This document shows positions 1 through 8,205 of a stretch of 17,600 bases of DNA, in pieces. Numbering within the stretch: the first letter of the stretch is position 1; each line of letters opens with the position of its first letter. The translations under genes and the position numbers were made by a program. Origin of the DNA: Pleurotus ostreatus/Saccharomyces cerevisiae fusant (taxonomy: Eukaryota > Opisthokonta); the NCBI GenBank assembly GCA_024196135.1, contig JAMQCK010000693.1, positions 1 through 17,600 of the forward strand. Direction: 5' to 3'. Under the pieces are notes generated by a model, which did no database searches, was not told where the DNA came from, and was given only the letters and a program-made list of their open reading frames with translations.

Positions 1-1242
1 GGAAGGAGTCCGTCGCGACTTGGCAGGCTGGCTCGTCCCAGCAGATCACGTACGTCTGCTTGACTATCGCTACTGGCGTCTTGCTAACCATTGCTTCTAG
101 CATCGCCGGCGGTGCGAACCACGGCGGTGGCTCCTGCCAGCTCTCGATCTCCGAGGACGAGGGCAAGACCTTCAAGGTCATCAAGTCCTTCGAGGGCGCG
201 TGCCCCGCGAACTTGGGCGACAACACCCTCAACGTCGACATCCCCACGGACGTCAAGAACGGCGACGTCGTCTTCGCCTGGACCTGGAACAACGAGATCG
301 GCAACCGCGAGTTCTACATGAACTGGTACGTTCGCACGATCGCCGCGCGCCGATCATCTGCTGACCTCCCCCCGCAGCGCGATGGTCACCATCGAGAACG
401 GCGGCTCCGGCCTCGACTCGTACCCGGACATGTTCGTCGCCCAGCTCAGCAGCATCAACTCGTGCACCATCGCGGAGGGCATCGACGTCAAGTACCCGAA
501 CCCCGGTGACCAGGTCGAGGTCGCCGACGGCGCCAAGCTCGGCGACCCGACCGGCGACTGCGGTGCCACTGGTAGCTCCTCTGGCGGCTCTTCTGGTGGC
601 AGCGGCTCGTCCTCTGCTGGCGGTGCTGGTGCCACTGGTGCTTCGTCCGCAGGCGGTGCCGGTGCTTCCGCGTCTGTCTCCATCGGCATCGGCGGCGGCT
701 CCGGCTCTGCCCCGACCTCGGCTGCTGGCGCTTCTTCCGCGGCTGCCTCCGCCACTGGTGTCAACAACGGTGGCGACGGCGGTGTCGGCGACCTCTCCTC
801 TGCTCTCGGTGGCGCCAGCTCTGCCGCCGGCGGTGCTGGTGCTTCTGCCACGTCGGCCGCCTCTGGCTCCTCCGCGACCGGTGCTGCTGGCTCGTCTGGC
901 TCGGCTGGTGGTGCCTCTGGCGCCTCCGGTGCCGCTGGCTCGTCCGCCACTGGCGCTGCGTCTGCCACCGGCTCCGCGTCCGGCGCCGCCGGCTCTGCCG
1001 TCCCGTGCGACAACGAGGGCGAGACCCGCTGCGACTCCACGACCACCTGGAGCGTCTGCGGCTCCGGCATCTGGCAGAACATGGGCAGCACCGCCGCGGG
1101 CATGAAGTGCGTCAACGGGTCGATGGAGCTTGATAGCGACTCCGCTGCCTCGTCCTCCCCGGCCGCCAGCGCGCGCGCCCTCCGCGAAGCGCGCACCTTC
1201 GTCTCGCACAAGCGCCACTGGAAGAGCCGCCGCCACGCTTAA
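1..1242 (+). CDS. AA11-type lytic polysaccharide monooxygenase, 5' end missing
   Basis: Exons 1-49 (partial), 101-325 and 378-1242, with introns 50-100 (GTACGT..CTAAC..TAG) and 326-377. They join in frame to 378 residues ending at TAA 1240-1242. The core matches AA11 copper enzymes, which oxidatively cleave chitin. Visible are the ANHGGGSCQ segment with the second copper-ligand His (codon 120-122), the [15 protein letters not shown] segment with the axial Tyr (codon 315-317), and a [16 protein letters not shown] segment. The N-terminal copper His and signal peptide lie upstream of the window. The core is followed by a linker of about 148 residues, almost only Gly, Ser, Ala and Thr (about 562-1005). 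Next comes a module with four Cys (fragment residues 301, 309, 318, 335) that resembles the X278 chitin-binding module of AA11 proteins. The last residues form a basic tail ([11 protein letters not shown]). Family is confident; the C-terminal module assignment is by resemblance only. Confidence 0.9.
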
Positions 1243-2222
1243 GCGTCCGGCCCCCCTTCCTTCGTGGCGTGTATGCTATGCCTACATGCTCATGCCCCAG
1301 CTGCCGTCTTGCATCTGCTGTCGTCCATGCTGTCCTCATGCCCAGTGTTCTCCGTATCATTATGGATCTGCGATCGTCTCTCTTCGCATCCCCTCTTTAG
1401 ATTGTTCCCCGGTCTCGGTTCTCGTCTCGGTTACCTACCTACTTATTTACACTTACGTGCTGGGGGCGGGCTGCGAGCAGCCCGCCACGGCTTGACGCCA
1501 CGACACGATACCTTTGCATGCGTAATGCATGATGTAGATTAGTTTACGGCTAGCGCGAGCGCAGTCAATGGAGGCCATCAGTGCCAATGAAACGTACCCA
1601 GAGACGGAGTGTGTCGTGAGCAAGATCTTGCAGCAAAGGTACAACTTCGATTCTGGAGAGTTGGCCTGAGGACTTAGCCCGCTGGTGGGATTGAGTGGCG
1701 GCGCGAAAACACGAGGCACGGTGGCGAAGCGCGAGAAGCTTTGGCGGCATTTGCCGGACTGTCCTTCTCGGCTCCAGGCGAGCGTTCCTGCTTCTCCCAA
1801 ACCATCAGCGGGTTGTTCTGGCTGGCCTCTTCTTACTTCCTTACAAAGATAATGATCACTGTGGTGAGCTATCATACGAAAGAGAACCCAGTTCGGTTGC
1901 CCGACGTGCCAGATGCAGGTCGTCAGTGGTAGCGCCACAATGGTGCGCCATGCTTGCGCACCTGCAAGTCTAGGGTGAGCTATAGACGCGCCACATTTGA
2001 TGTATCCCCACTTCACCTCTCTCTACTGGTGCTCTGTACTAGAAGATGTCGAACATACGCAGACTCCACCGATGGTGCGGCTACGTACCCTCAAGGGTGT
2101 ACCACAACTTCCAAGACTGTCGAGCGGTGAGTTCATAACGTGAGGGTTTAGCTTCACATAAGTAGGCGGTTCCTACTGCATATCTTGTTGGCCTTTGTTA
2201 TCCCCATACTCGACACTCCACC
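1243..2222. other. Intergenic region, LPMO to first GMC gene
   Basis: About 980 bp with lower GC than the genes. No frame shows recognisable protein similarity or a coherent exon series. It must hold the LPMO 3' UTR and poly(A) site and the GMC promoter. A weak TATA-like CATAAGTA lies at 2157-2164, about 60 bp before the ATG, and a pyrimidine-rich leader follows. A GC hairpin lies at 1465-1486. A 33-codon open frame (1568-1669) is the only short ORF with plausible composition. A 187-codon minus-strand frame (1453-2016) looks fortuitous. Confidence 0.6.
1465..1486. other. Perfect GC-rich hairpin in LPMO 3' flank
   Basis: GGCGGGCTG at 1465-1473 pairs perfectly with CAGCCCGCC at 1478-1486 across a CGAG tetraloop. 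It lies about 220 nt after the LPMO stop, so it is probably in or just after the 3' UTR. A role in mRNA stability or 3'-end formation is conjecture. Confidence 0.4.
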
Positions 2223-4613
2223 ATGCGCTTTTGGGCGACTATTTCACTGGGGGTCCTCGCCGCGACCGCGTTCGCTCTTGAATGCTGCCCCGATAACTCC
2301 AGTGCGGAGTATGATTACATCGTAGTAGGATCTGGCGCTGGGGGAGGACCTGTGGCGGCGCGCTTGGCCGAGACTGGGTTTCAAGGTACGTAGAGGTCAT
2401 AGAGCTGAGAACCGACTGCGAGCTGATGGTTTATCGCAGTGCTCGTAGTCGACGTTGGACATGATGTGCACAATTACAATACAACCATCCCAAATTATCT
2501 TGGGCGCGTCATTGAAGGTGAGCTTTTCAGAAGGATGGTCGTAGCCTCGAGTCCAATTCACCGGTGCGGCAGATCCTCAGCTCGAGCTCGGCTACACGCT
2601 CAATGAGTATCCCAAAAACTTCTCATATACGCAGGATAACGTATGGTTAGTATTCACTCCTTCTCACTGCCTATATGTACTCATTGTTCACCAGGTATCC
2701 TCGCGCTCGCGGACTCGGCGGGTCTACCGTCCATAACGCTGTCGTCAACGTCGTCGGCAACCTGCGCAGGGACTTCGCGAACTTTGAGAAGATGTTCGGC
2801 AGCTCTTGGTCCCTCGATAGCGTCTGGGAGTACTTCAAGCTCATCGAGAGGAACCTCTACATCCCGAACAGTACTGAGCACGGCTACAACGGGTGGCTGG
2901 CGACGAAGAGCCTTGATGAGGCGATTCTGGCAAGGTTTCCTGGTGCGTTGGGTCGTCGCCTGTCTCGTCTAGCTGTTACTGATTAATCGTCTTCGTAGAC
3001 CCGATGTTGGACAACATCACGATGGGTCTGCTCTCCGCGGCGACCCCGCTTATCCCGGACATCAATAGTTTGAGCAACAACGACGCCACCGGGGTCGCTA
3101 TCAACCCCAATACGATCGATGAACACAACGCTCGCTCCTCCGTATACAACCGCCTTAAGGCCGTGAAATCCGCTCATCCCGACCGGCTACACTTCGCTTT
3201 CGATACGCTGGCGACGAAGCTGGTTCTTTGTAAAGGGCAGGATGAGACGCAGCCGAAAGCCATAGGCGTCGAGGTGGCACGGAATGCCGGGCTGCCGGTG
3301 CAGTCGAACTTCCATTGGAATCGGCATCTTAAGACGGCAAAGATATACGCGAAGAGAGAGGTCATCGTGGCGGCGGGCGTCTTTCAGACACCTCAGTTGG
3401 TACGTGCGCCTCAAGGTTCGTCTCCAATGTTGCTGACAACGTTGATAGCTCATGGTACGGAATTACCTTCATGTCCCTTCAGTGTTGCTCACGCTCGGCT
3501 CAGCTCTCCGGCTTAGGCGACGAGAAGGAGCTATCCAAGTTCGGCATCGACACCATTGTCCACGCTCCGGGTGTCGGGCAAAACCTGCAAGGTAGGCCAC
3601 GCTCTTTCGTGTATACCTTCCTTATTGCTCACTCATCTCCATAGATCACGACGAAGTTAGCACATCGTGGGTCTTCAAGAACAATTACACCCTTCTCAAC
3701 GGCTGCACCTACGGATCCGACCCCGCCACCGATCCTTGCCTCACTGACTACCTCGCCACGCACGAGAACGTCTACGGCTTGGGCATCATCAACCTGCATA
3801 TGCCCTATAAGTCGGCCGAGAGCCTCGAGGACCCGGATATCGACATTTACTGGGGCCTCACATACTTTCCGGGCTTCAGACGTGGTACGTATCATCTACC
3901 CCGTGCTCAGATTCGGTCTCGGGCTGACTGTCTGTACGCCAGGCGTCGGGGACCTCATCGCCCGCACGCACAATGGCCTATCGGCAATTGCACTGCGCGC
4001 ACGCCCATCCTCGCGCGGAACGGTCTCGCTGACTGGTAGTCACCCGCAAGACGAGCTTCGTATCTTCAAGAACCGCTTTCAAGGCGAAGGCGGCAAGACT
4101 GATGTCGCCGCTCTTCGAGATGCAGTGAAGCGCGCGCGGAGCATCGTGGAGCGTTCGCCTTATATCGCGCCCTTCGTGGACATGGAGGTGTTCCCTGGGG
4201 CGAACTACACGTCGGAGGACGACGTGGAAAGACATGTCTACGAGCACGTCTTTGGTGGGTTGGTTTGGGTGCCAGCTGAGCTTGACAGCGCTGATGCAGT
4301 GTGCAGGTCATCACGCGTGCTGTACGGCGAAGATGGGCACGGACGACGGTGAGTTGCTACTCAAAGGCCGTACGCTTCGTATTTACGCGCTATATGCAGA
4401 TGAGTACGCCGTGCTCGACGGCGACTTTAGAGTCCGCGGCGTGTCTTCGCTACGTGTCGTTGACCTGAGCGCCTGGCCTAACGTCCCAGGGTGGTTCCCG
4501 ACGACGCCTATGTATATGGTGAGCAGCCAGTCAAATGTCTGCCCTGGCTAACCGCCGTGTAGCTTGCTGAGAAGGCTGCCGCTATGATAATCGCCGACGC
4601 CGGAGCTGTGTGA
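2223..4613 (+). CDS. Secreted GMC oxidoreductase (paralogue 1)
   Basis: Twelve exons: 2223-2385, 2440-2517, 2573-2645, 2695-2942, 2999-3399, 3449-3454, 3504-3591, 3645-3884, 3943-4254, 4307-4348, 4400-4518 and 4563-4613, giving 606 residues. A signal peptide (residues 1-18, ending AFA) precedes the FAD dinucleotide-binding motif GSGAGGG (36-42). Also visible are RGLGGSTVHN (110-119), the second GMC signature TPQLLMLSGLG, GVGQNLQDH (His354), and the C-terminal HHACCTAKMG with the conserved active-site His539. GMC enzymes oxidise alcohols or sugars using FAD and often make H2O2; the substrate here is unknown. At the position of the second catalytic His/Asn (His546 in aryl-alcohol oxidase) this protein has Phe583, in PGWFPTTPMYM. 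Asn-X-Ser/Thr sites are frequent, consistent with secretion. It is followed 580 bp downstream by its paralogue on the same strand. Confidence 0.93.
3449..3454 (+). other. 6-nt microexon (exon 6) of GMC paralogue 1
   Basis: CTCATG encodes Leu-Met (residues 322-323). It sits between intron 3400-3448 (GTACGT..GCTGAC..TAG) and intron 3455-3503 (GTACGG..GCTCAC..CAG), both 49 nt, each with its own donor, branch-like and acceptor sequence. With it the protein reads TPQLLMLSGLG, matching the GMC spacing P-x-[LIVM](2)-x(2)-S-G. Skipping it leaves the frame open but deletes two residues of the signature. Confidence 0.85.
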
Positions 4614-5193
4614 ACTTGAATCATGGTGGGAACTTCGACGGGTCTATCGGCCCTTCCTTGTAGCTAACTCCCATCATCAGCGTTCCTTGTCTCTCGTCAT
4701 TGACCTCATCTTTAGTTCTCATGCTACGACGACCTGTATATCAGCGCAATATCACTCTCTTTGGCAGTACTTCAGCAGAGCAAGCCAATCCCAGTCACTG
4801 TGCTGTGTCTTTCTGGACCTGGCTGGACTCAACCCAAGCGGTCCTCATCGGCTGCTTTCGCATACAAGGTGCGCATGCTACGGTGATTGCGATGCAGCAG
4901 GTGCTACGAAGTCCAAAAGCATATGGAATCACCCTTGTGGCTTCCCATCCCAAGCCTGTGCTCAGGTACTACCGGCGCGCTATGGGAGAACAGGTGCAGA
5001 ATATCGAAGACGAAGCTCGCCACAGAGAGCACACTGACTATCAGTTACTCATCGCTAAAGTGCCTCGGGACAGCGGTTTACCGGATGCTTACCTTCTCCT
5101 CATAAAAGGCACGGTGAGTGGGCTTCCTCAGTCGCTTCTTACCTCGTCCAAGGAAGGCCTTCTTCTCCTGCAAAGAGGCTCGACTTCTCCGCG
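4614..5193. other. Intergenic region between the two GMC genes
   Basis: 580 bp holding the 3' flank of GMC paralogue 1 and the promoter of paralogue 2. A 168-codon open frame runs 4700-5206 on the plus strand and ends 13 nt inside the paralogue 2 coding start. I do not recognise its product and see no introns or domain. A second frame (4687-5037) is open through part of the same stretch, so neither is strong evidence of coding. The region could also be a decayed gene carried along between the duplicates. Confidence 0.5.
5102..5109 (+). promoter_or_regulatory. Probable TATA box of GMC paralogue 2
   Basis: ATAAAAGG lies 85 bp before the ATG at 5194, followed by CT-rich leader sequence. Spacing and sequence fit a polymerase II TATA element. 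It falls inside the unexplained open frame at 4700-5206, which argues that this stretch is promoter rather than coding. Confidence 0.45.
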
Positions 5194-7621
5194 ATGCGCT
5201 TCCTAACGTCTCTTTCTCTGGCTCTTCTCGCCGTCAGTGCCACAGCGCTTGACGCCTGCCCGAGCAGCGTGCGAGCAGACTACGACTATGTTGTCGTCGG
5301 CTCAGGCGCAGGAGGTGGCCCCGTAGCTGCACGTTTGGCCGAGGCCGGGTTCACCGGTGCGTGCCATGCGATGGGAGAGGTTCTCGTCATTGGCTGACCT
5401 TCGTGTGATAGTGCTTGTGATTGACGTCGGGCACGACGTGCACAACTACAATGTGACCGTTCCGAACTACCTGGGTCGTGCAATCTCAGGTACGTAGCGT
5501 GATGGTGTGATTCGCGCTTGATCATCGACTGACGAGTACTGCAGACCCGCAACTCGAACTCGCCTACACTCTTGACGAATATCCGGAGGATTTTCCCTAC
5601 ACCCAGAACGACGTATGGTACGCATGCTCTGTGCTTTCTTGCATCCTGAGCTCAGCGACATGCGTACGCTGCATAGGTATCCCCGCGCTCGCGGCCTCGG
5701 TGGCTGCACCGTCCACAATGCAGTCGTCAACTTCGTCGGCAACATTCGTCAGGACTTTGCTAACCTTGAGAAGCTCTTCGGCGATTCCTGGTCGCTCGAG
5801 AACGTCTGGGAATACTTCAAGCTCATCGAACGGAACTCGTACATCCCGAACAGCACCGAGCACGGCTATTCTGGCTGGCTTGGGACGAATGGTCTCGATC
5901 AAACGGTTCTATCGACTTACGCTGGTGAGTCGTATTGTTATGCGGTACTGCATTAGACTAGACCTTACACTCTCTGCAGACGCACAGCTGGACAACATCA
6001 CTACAGGCCTACTCGCCGCAGCGTCCCCGCTCATCCCAGACATCAACAGCCTCAGCGATAACCTTGCGACGGGCGTCGGTATAAACTCGAACACCATCGA
6101 CGAGAACAACGTCCGGTCCTCCGTCTACAACCGCCTGAAGGACGTGCAGGCCGCCCACCCTGACCGCTTGCACTTCGCGTTCGATACGCTGGCAACGAAG
6201 GTCGTGCTTTGTCAGGCGGGGAATTCGAGTCAGCCGCGGGCGATAGGTGTCGAGGTGGCGCGCGGTGCTGGGTTGCCGGTGCAGTCGGGCTTCAGTCGCA
6301 CGGAGGATCTGAAGACGGAGACGATATATGCGAAGCGAGAGGTCATCGTGGCGGCGGGGGTGTTCCAGACGCCTCAGTTGGTGCGTACTCTTCGATTTGT
6401 GGATGCGTCTTGATGGGACAACTGACGGGGTTCGTCAGCTCCTGGTGAATATTATCGCTCCTTTTCGGGATGAAGCTCACCGGTGTTATGTGATTTAGCT
6501 CTCGGGTATCGGTGACGAGAGCCAACTTAGCGAGTTTGGCATCGAGACGGTTGTCCATTCGCCGGGCGTCGGGAACAACTTGCAGGGTAAGTCCTATCTC
6601 ACGTCTCCTGCGGATGAGATCGAGTATCTCACTGCCTCCCCAGATCGCGACGAGGTTAGCACGTCCTGGTTGCTCAAGAACAACTACACGCTCTTCAACG
6701 GCTGCTCGTACGGCTCTGACCCTGCCACCGACCCCTGCCTCTCCCAGTACACGGCGACGCACGAGAACCTCTACGGCCTGGGCTTCATCGCCCTGCAGAT
6801 GCCATACAGGTCGGACGAGAGTCTCGAGGACCCGGACATGGACCTCTACTGGGGGTTCACGTACTTCCCCGGATTCAAACCTGGTGCGTTGACGCTCGAC
6901 TCGCGTTAACCTATGCTTCAGCTGATATGCACGACAGGTGTCGGCGAACTCATCACGGGTACGCACAACGGATTGACCGCGATCGCGCTGCGCTCGCACC
7001 CCTCCTCGCGCGGAACGGTCACGCTCACGGGCAGCCACCCGCAGGACAAGCTGCGCATCTTCAAGAACCGCTTCCAGGCCGAGGGCGGCCAGACCGATGT
7101 CGCCACGCTGCGGGATGCGGTGAAGCGCGCGCGGAGCATCGTCGAAAACTCTCCGTATATTGCGCCGTTCGTGGAGAAGGAGATCTTCCCGGGATCGAAC
7201 TATACGACGGACGAGGATGTGGAGCGGCATGTATATGAGCAGGTATTCGGTGAGTGGGATTGGAGTGAGAGTCTGACAGGCAACACTGATGCGGGCGCGT
7301 AGGTCATCACGCATGCTGTACCGCGAAGTTGGGCGCAGACGACGGTGAGCATCCATTTGACCATACGCGCTGTGAATTGCCATTGATGTGCGCCTTTCAG
7401 ACGAGTTCGCTGTACTCGATGGCGATTTCAGGGTCCGCGGCGTGTCTGGCCTGCGCGTCGTCGATCTCAGCGCCTGGCCTAATGTACCCGGGTGGTTCCC
7501 AACGACACCTATGTATATGGTGAGTCTGATTCAAATCGTATCCTGCGTTCATCTGCTGACCTGTACGTAGATCGCTGAGAAGGCTGCTGCGGGAATAATA
7601 GCTGAAGCCAGGGCAGATTAA
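5194..7621 (+). CDS. Secreted GMC oxidoreductase (paralogue 2)
   Basis: Twelve exons: 5194-5356, 5412-5489, 5545-5617, 5677-5924, 5980-6380, 6439-6444, 6499-6586, 6644-6883, 6938-7249, 7303-7344, 7401-7519 and 7571-7621. Every exon has the same length as in the upstream paralogue, giving 606 residues. A signal peptide (1-18, ending ATA) is followed by the FAD motif at 36-42. The C-terminal segment HHACCTAKLG retains the conserved His539, and Phe583 again replaces the second catalytic His/Asn. Exons 10-11 differ from the neighbour at only 4 of about 53 residues (M/L, T/A, Y/F, S/G). Differences of interest are Cys115 for Ser115 in GLGGCTVHN and Arg354 for His354 in NLQDR. Introns diverge in sequence and length, so the duplication is not very recent. 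The substrate is unknown; peroxide or electron supply to LPMOs is possible. Confidence 0.93.
6439..6444 (+). other. 6-nt microexon (exon 6) of GMC paralogue 2
   Basis: CTCCTG encodes Leu-Leu, between introns 6381-6438 (GTGCGT..AACTGAC..CAG) and 6445-6498 (GTGAAT..GCTCAC..TAG). It occupies exactly the position of the microexon in paralogue 1 and gives TPQLLLLSGIG. Preservation in both copies while the flanking introns diverged argues that it is used. Confidence 0.85.
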
Positions 7622-7771
7622 TTAGATAGAACCTGGTATTGATGAAGAATTTTCGTTCGCACGACTGGCTTGATGGCTTCATCTCGACGCATGCAAAAGA
7701 ATGATTTGTCTGTATGCAGCGCCGCAGGCGCTCTTCATAAGCAAGGATGCCTGCTGGCGTTGCCGCGGTGC

Positions 7772-7780
7772 AAAACAAAA
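7772..7780 (-). terminator. Polymerase III terminator of tRNA-Lys
   Basis: On the minus strand, two T4 runs separated by one G (TTTTGTTTT) begin six bases after the tRNA 3' end. Runs of four or more T terminate polymerase III. Confidence 0.7.
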
Positions 7781-7785
7781 GTAGT

Positions 7786-7872
7786 AGCCCACCGCGAGGG
7801 TCGAACTCGCAGCCTTCAGATACCGCCTAGATGGTAAGAGTCTGACGCTCTATCCGATTGAGCTAGGCGGGC
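7786..7872 (-). tRNA. tRNA-Lys (anticodon CTT) with 13-nt intron
   Basis: The minus strand folds into a full cloverleaf. The acceptor GCCCGCC pairs with GGTGGGC (one G-U). The D stem is GCTC/GAGC, the anticodon stem TCAGA/TCTGA, and the T arm GCGAG-TTCGACC-CTCGC. The discriminator is T. The anticodon loop starts CT-CTT-A, so the anticodon is CTT (complement of 7836-7838). A 13-nt intron (7822-7834) sits at the canonical place one base 3' of the anticodon. Spliced length is 74 nt before CCA. The B box GTTCGACCC is intact. The tRNA converges on the 3' end of GMC paralogue 2. Confidence 0.95.
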
Positions 7873-8205
7873 CGTATGTGTCATTTTATTGGCACCTCCA
7901 TGTTCTCTAAGTGTTCTTTGACCAATCTGCATTCAGATTGTAGGAAAAGACCGCGACTTCTTCCAGAGCAATGGGGAGGAATATTCGTTGCGGAAGGAAG
8001 GAAGATAGACCTCAAATGTCCTGAAAAGGAAGGGCGCAAACCACGTGTGCGAAGCGGAGGTCGGGCCGCGCGCATGATGCTGCCGCTCCGGTGGGAATAT
8101 AGAGGAGTATGAGGAGCGGCACATGGAGCTGGCTCTTGCCTCCGACGGCGACGACCACCCCCACGTACGACCTCTCTTTTCGGCGCTCGCGGTCAGGCTA
8201 CCACC
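7873..8205. other. Intergenic region, tRNA to phosphatase gene
   Basis: 333 bp serving as 5' flank of both the leftward tRNA and the rightward phosphatase gene. It contains one E-box CACGTG (8042-8047) and an AT-rich AATATAGAGG near 8096. I see no coding region. Confidence 0.5.

Noticed and set aside
253..1236. Long minus-strand open frames (327 and 285 codons) opposite the LPMO
   Set aside because: They are the antisense of the GC-rich Gly/Ser/Ala linker; composition is extreme (Ala, Arg, Gly, Pro) and there is no domain. The plus-strand LPMO explains the sequence.
1453..2016. 187-codon minus-strand frame in the first intergenic region
   Set aside because: No recognisable motif and no splice-supported extension, and composition is unlike the neighbouring genes; more likely chance openness.
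6343..7383. 346-codon minus-strand frame opposite GMC paralogue 2
   Set aside because: Arg/Val-rich shadow of the coding strand that crosses several well-supported GMC introns.
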